From the NCBI GenBank assembly GCA_013698285.1, contig JACCVE010000503.1:1-8531 (forward strand): 8,531 nt of DNA, given 5' to 3'. This document shows positions 6,706 to 8,531 of this stretch, piece by piece. The position numbers and the translations under genes were made by a program. How positions within the stretch are numbered: position 1 is the first letter of the stretch; every line of letters starts with the position of its first letter. Under the pieces are notes generated by a model. The model had not been told where the DNA came from and searched no databases. It was given only the letters and a program-made list of their open reading frames with translations. Origin of the DNA: Chloroflexia bacterium (GTDB lineage Bacteria > Chloroflexota > Chloroflexia > Thermomicrobiales > UBA6265).

Positions 6706-6764
6706 TACAGGTGTCGTTGGACATCTCACATGATGATCTCGGCGCTACCACGGCCGTGAGGATG

Positions 6765-6786
6765 CCCGATGGCACGTGTCATCGGG
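6765..6786. promoter_or_regulatory. 22-bp near-perfect palindrome, candidate operator of the glycosyltransferase gene
   Basis: The half-sites are cccgatg (6765-6771) and catcggg (6780-6786), with the palindromic core cacgtg (6773-6778) between them. Only the 6772/6779 pair breaks the symmetry, so 10 of 11 base pairs are symmetric. It ends 34 bases before the GTG start at 6821, a normal place for a repressor site over or near a promoter. The regulator is not in the window. A 10-bp palindrome lies just upstream at 6749-6758. Confidence 0.5.
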
Positions 6787-6820
6787 GTCTGTCACCGGGA
6801 CGGACTGGGGAGAGAACCGG

Positions 6821-7927
6821 GTGCGGGTCGGGATCAATGCCCGGTTGCTCTCGGGGGAGCCGGGCGTGCGGCAGGCCGGGATCGGGCGGTATCTCGACCG
6901 GCTGATCGCCGCGCTGCCGGAGGCGCTCGGGCCGGGGGATGAGATGGTCATCCTGGGGCAGCCCGCGCCGCCGGGGGAATCGGCCGCCCGGCGCGTCGTG
7001 TGGGAACAGGCGGTCCTGCCCCGTCATGCCCGGCGAGCCGCCCTGTCGCTGCTGCACGCGCCGGTCAATGTCGCGCCGCTGGCGGCACCGTGCCCGACGG
7101 TGGTCACCGTCCACGACCTGGCATTCTTCCGCCTGCCGGATGTCGTGCCGGCCGGGCGGAGGCGCTACCTCGCGGCGATGACGCGGGTCTCGGTCTCCCG
7201 GGCGGCAGGGGTCCTGGCGGTCTCAGAACACACGGCCCGTGATGCCGTCGAACTGCTCGGGGTGCCGCCGGGCCGGATCACGGTCACGCCGCTCGGGGTC
7301 GATCCCTGGTTCCGGCCCACGGGGGCAGATGCGCTGGCCGCGTTCCGGGCCGAACGCGGACTGGACCGGCCGTTCATCCTCGCCGTCGGCACCTTGGAGC
7401 CACGCAAGGGGCTGACGACGCTGCTCCGCGCCTTCGGCCGGGTCGCATCGTCGGTCCCCCATGACCTGGTGCTGGTCGGCGCGACCGGTTGGATGAACGA
7501 GTCGTTCGACCGGACCCTGGCGGGATTGCCGGGTCCGGTGCGAGAGCGGGTCCGGCAGGTGGGGTTCGTGCCAGCGGCGGACCTGCCCCCCTGGTACGGC
7601 GCGGCCAGCCTCTTCGCCTATCCTTCCCTGTACGAGGGGTTCGGCCTGCCGGTGCTGGAGGCGATGGCCTGCGGCACCCCGGTGATTACCTCGGCCGTCT
7701 CGGCCCTGCCGGAGACCGCCGGGGAGGCGGCCCTGCTCGTGCCGCCGGGGGATGCCGGGGCCCTGGCCGACGCCCTGGGCCGTCTCCTCGACGACCCGGC
7801 CCTGGCCGTCGATCTCTCGGGACGGGGCCTGGCCCGGGCGGCGCTGTTCCCGTGGTCCCGGACGGCGGAGGCCACGGTGGCCGCCTACCGGGCGGCACTC
7901 GGCGACTCGGGCCGACGAGCCGGATGA
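6821..7927 (+). CDS. GT4-family glycosyltransferase (GT-B fold)
   Basis: The protein has 368 residues from the GTG at 6821, set by GGGGAGAG (6807-6814) six bases upstream; an earlier in-frame GTG at 6776 overlaps the palindrome and has no such site. The N-terminal domain has VGINARLL (3-10), GIGRY (20-24) and HDLAFF (98-103), then SEHTARD (135-141). The C-terminal nucleotide-sugar domain has VGTLEPRKG (189-197) and the EX7E motif in YEGFGLPVLEAMACGTPVI, with Glu282 and Glu290. This is the classic retaining GT4 layout, as in mannosyl- and glucosyltransferases of cell-envelope glycan synthesis. It uses an activated sugar at the cytoplasmic side; no membrane segment is seen. Donor and acceptor cannot be read from the sequence. 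It is followed after 54 bp by thiL on the same strand, with which it may share a transcript although the functions differ. Confidence 0.93.
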   Translation: MRVGINARLLSGEPGVRQAGIGRYLDRLIAALPEALGPGDEMVILGQPAPPGESAARRVVWEQAVLPRHARRAALSLLHAPVNVAPLAAPCPTVVTVHDLAFFRLPDVVPAGRRRYLAAMTRVSVSRAAGVLAVSEHTARDAVELLGVPPGRITVTPLGVDPWFRPTGADALAAFRAERGLDRPFILAVGTLEPRKGLTTLLRAFGRVASSVPHDLVLVGATGWMNESFDRTLAGLPGPVRERVRQVGFVPAADLPPWYGAASLFAYPSLYEGFGLPVLEAMACGTPVITSAVSALPETAGEAALLVPPGDAGALADALGRLLDDPALAVDLSGRGLARAALFPWSRTAEATVAAYRAALGDSGRRAG

Positions 7928-7981
7928 CGAGCAGGGGCCGGTGGGGCGTGCCCACGCGGCGAGGGAGACCGTGACACCACG

Positions 7982-8531
7982 ATGACGCGACCGACCGTGC
8001 GAGACCTCGGCGAGTTTGGCCTGATCGAGCGGCTGCGCTCCGCCTTGCCCGCCGAGGTCCGGTCGGGGCCGGGGCTGACGCTGGGCATCGGGGACGACGC
8101 GGCGGTCTGGCAGCCGCCGGACCCCGGCGCGATCGTGATCTCGACCGACGCGATGGTGGAGGGGGTCCACTTCCGGCTCGATCCCGGGTGGAGCACCTGG
8201 GCCGACACCGGGCATAAGGCGCTGGCGGTCAACCTCTCCGACCTGGCCGCGATGGGGGCCCGGCCCCGCCTGGCCGTGGTGACGGTCGCACTGCGGGGCG
8301 ACGAGGCGGTCGAGGATGTGACCTCGGCGTACACCGCCCTTGGCGACCTGGCCGCCGCCGCCGGGTGTCTGGTCGCCGGGGGCGACATCGTGGCGGCGCC
8401 GGTGGTCTCCTGGCACGTCACCGTGATCGGCCAGGCCGGGCCGGCCGGGGTCCTCCGCCGCGACGGCGCCAACCCCGGGGACCTGATCGCGGTCAGCGGC
8501 ACCCTCGGCGCCTCGGCCGCCGGGTTCCAAA
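7982..8531 (+). CDS. thiL: Thiamine-monophosphate kinase, N-terminal part
   Basis: The gene is cut by the right edge; 183 codons are present. It starts MTRPTVRDLGEFGLIERL, matching the GEFxLI beginning of ThiL. GIGDDAAV (35-42) and STDAMVEGVHF (54-64) follow, which bind ATP, Mg and thiamine phosphate. HKALAVNLSDLAAMGARP (78-95) and VAGGDIV (131-137) are also diagnostic. The enzyme phosphorylates thiamine monophosphate with ATP to the active cofactor thiamine diphosphate, the last step of thiamine biosynthesis, in the cytoplasm. The family belongs to the AIR synthase/PurM fold. GAGGGAG lies 14 bases before the ATG, a long gap, but no better in-frame start exists. No THI-box riboswitch was recognised in the 54-bp gap, which holds only a small 5-bp hairpin (7941-7955). 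Confidence 0.95.
   Translation, partial: MTRPTVRDLGEFGLIERLRSALPAEVRSGPGLTLGIGDDAAVWQPPDPGAIVISTDAMVEGVHFRLDPGWSTWADTGHKALAVNLSDLAAMGARPRLAVVTVALRGDEAVEDVTSAYTALGDLAAAAGCLVAGGDIVAAPVVSWHVTVIGQAGPAGVLRRDGANPGDLIAVSGTLGASAAGFQ

Larger units (their letters stand above)
6513..6820. other. Divergent intergenic region between DUF427 and glycosyltransferase genes
   Basis: This 308-bp gap must hold the promoters of both divergent genes. I see no convincing -35/-10 pair on either strand. It contains a near-palindrome tcgac-tg-gtcga (6559-6570) 46 bases before the DUF427 start, a GC-rich hairpin (6687-6705), a perfect 10-bp palindrome cacggccgtg (6749-6758) and a 22-bp near-perfect palindrome (6765-6786). 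Open frames crossing it are not credible: they lack ribosome binding sites and any recognisable sequence. Confidence 0.6.

Noticed and set aside
6717..6752. ttggac followed by taccac as a sigma-70-type promoter for the glycosyltransferase
   Set aside because: The spacing is 23 bp and the boxes match poorly, so it was not listed.
7223..8530. 435-codon open frame on the minus strand
   Set aside because: It is antisense to both the glycosyltransferase and thiL, which have clear catalytic motifs.

Overview
The window is very GC-rich, densely coded DNA with long spurious open frames opposite the real genes. It looks like a chromosomal segment of a Chloroflexota bacterium, probably of the Thermomicrobiales type. 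The grounds are the GC content, exported proteins with Ala-Thr-Pro-Val linkers just after the signal peptide, a large SKI2/HelY-like helicase, and a Tat-type signal on a BMP-family binding protein. The taxonomic call is inference from style; no marker gene fixes it. No phage, insertion sequence, CRISPR array, tRNA or rRNA was seen.

Left half, minus strand, read right to left. A large DEAD/DEAH-type SKI2/HelY-like RNA helicase (about 1.08 kaa) comes first, then an exported SMP-30/gluconolactonase-like beta-propeller protein. The 5' end of a BMP-family ABC-transporter substrate-binding protein with a twin-arginine signal runs off the left edge; its permease and ATPase genes, if present, lie outside. 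The gaps (176 and 215 bp) and weak hairpins in them suggest separate transcription units rather than a tight operon.

Middle. A 447-bp gap upstream of the helicase holds several perfect short hairpins and leads into a plus-strand gene for a small exported protein of unknown function with a strong ribosome binding site. That gene converges on a minus-strand DUF427 gene. A 17-bp-arm inverted repeat sits almost midway between the two stop codons and is probably a bidirectional terminator.

Right end. A 308-bp divergent gap separates DUF427 from a plus-strand GT4 glycosyltransferase, which is followed after 54 bp by the 5' part of thiL (thiamine-monophosphate kinase), cut by the right edge. The divergent gap carries a GC-rich REP-like hairpin and a near-perfect 22-bp palindrome 34 bp before the glycosyltransferase start, which looks like an operator.

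Most genes are recognisable and unrelated in function, so I see no convincing multi-gene novel system. The parts most worth a second look are non-coding: the hairpin-rich leader of the orphan exported protein, the 22-bp palindrome, and the REP-like hairpin.
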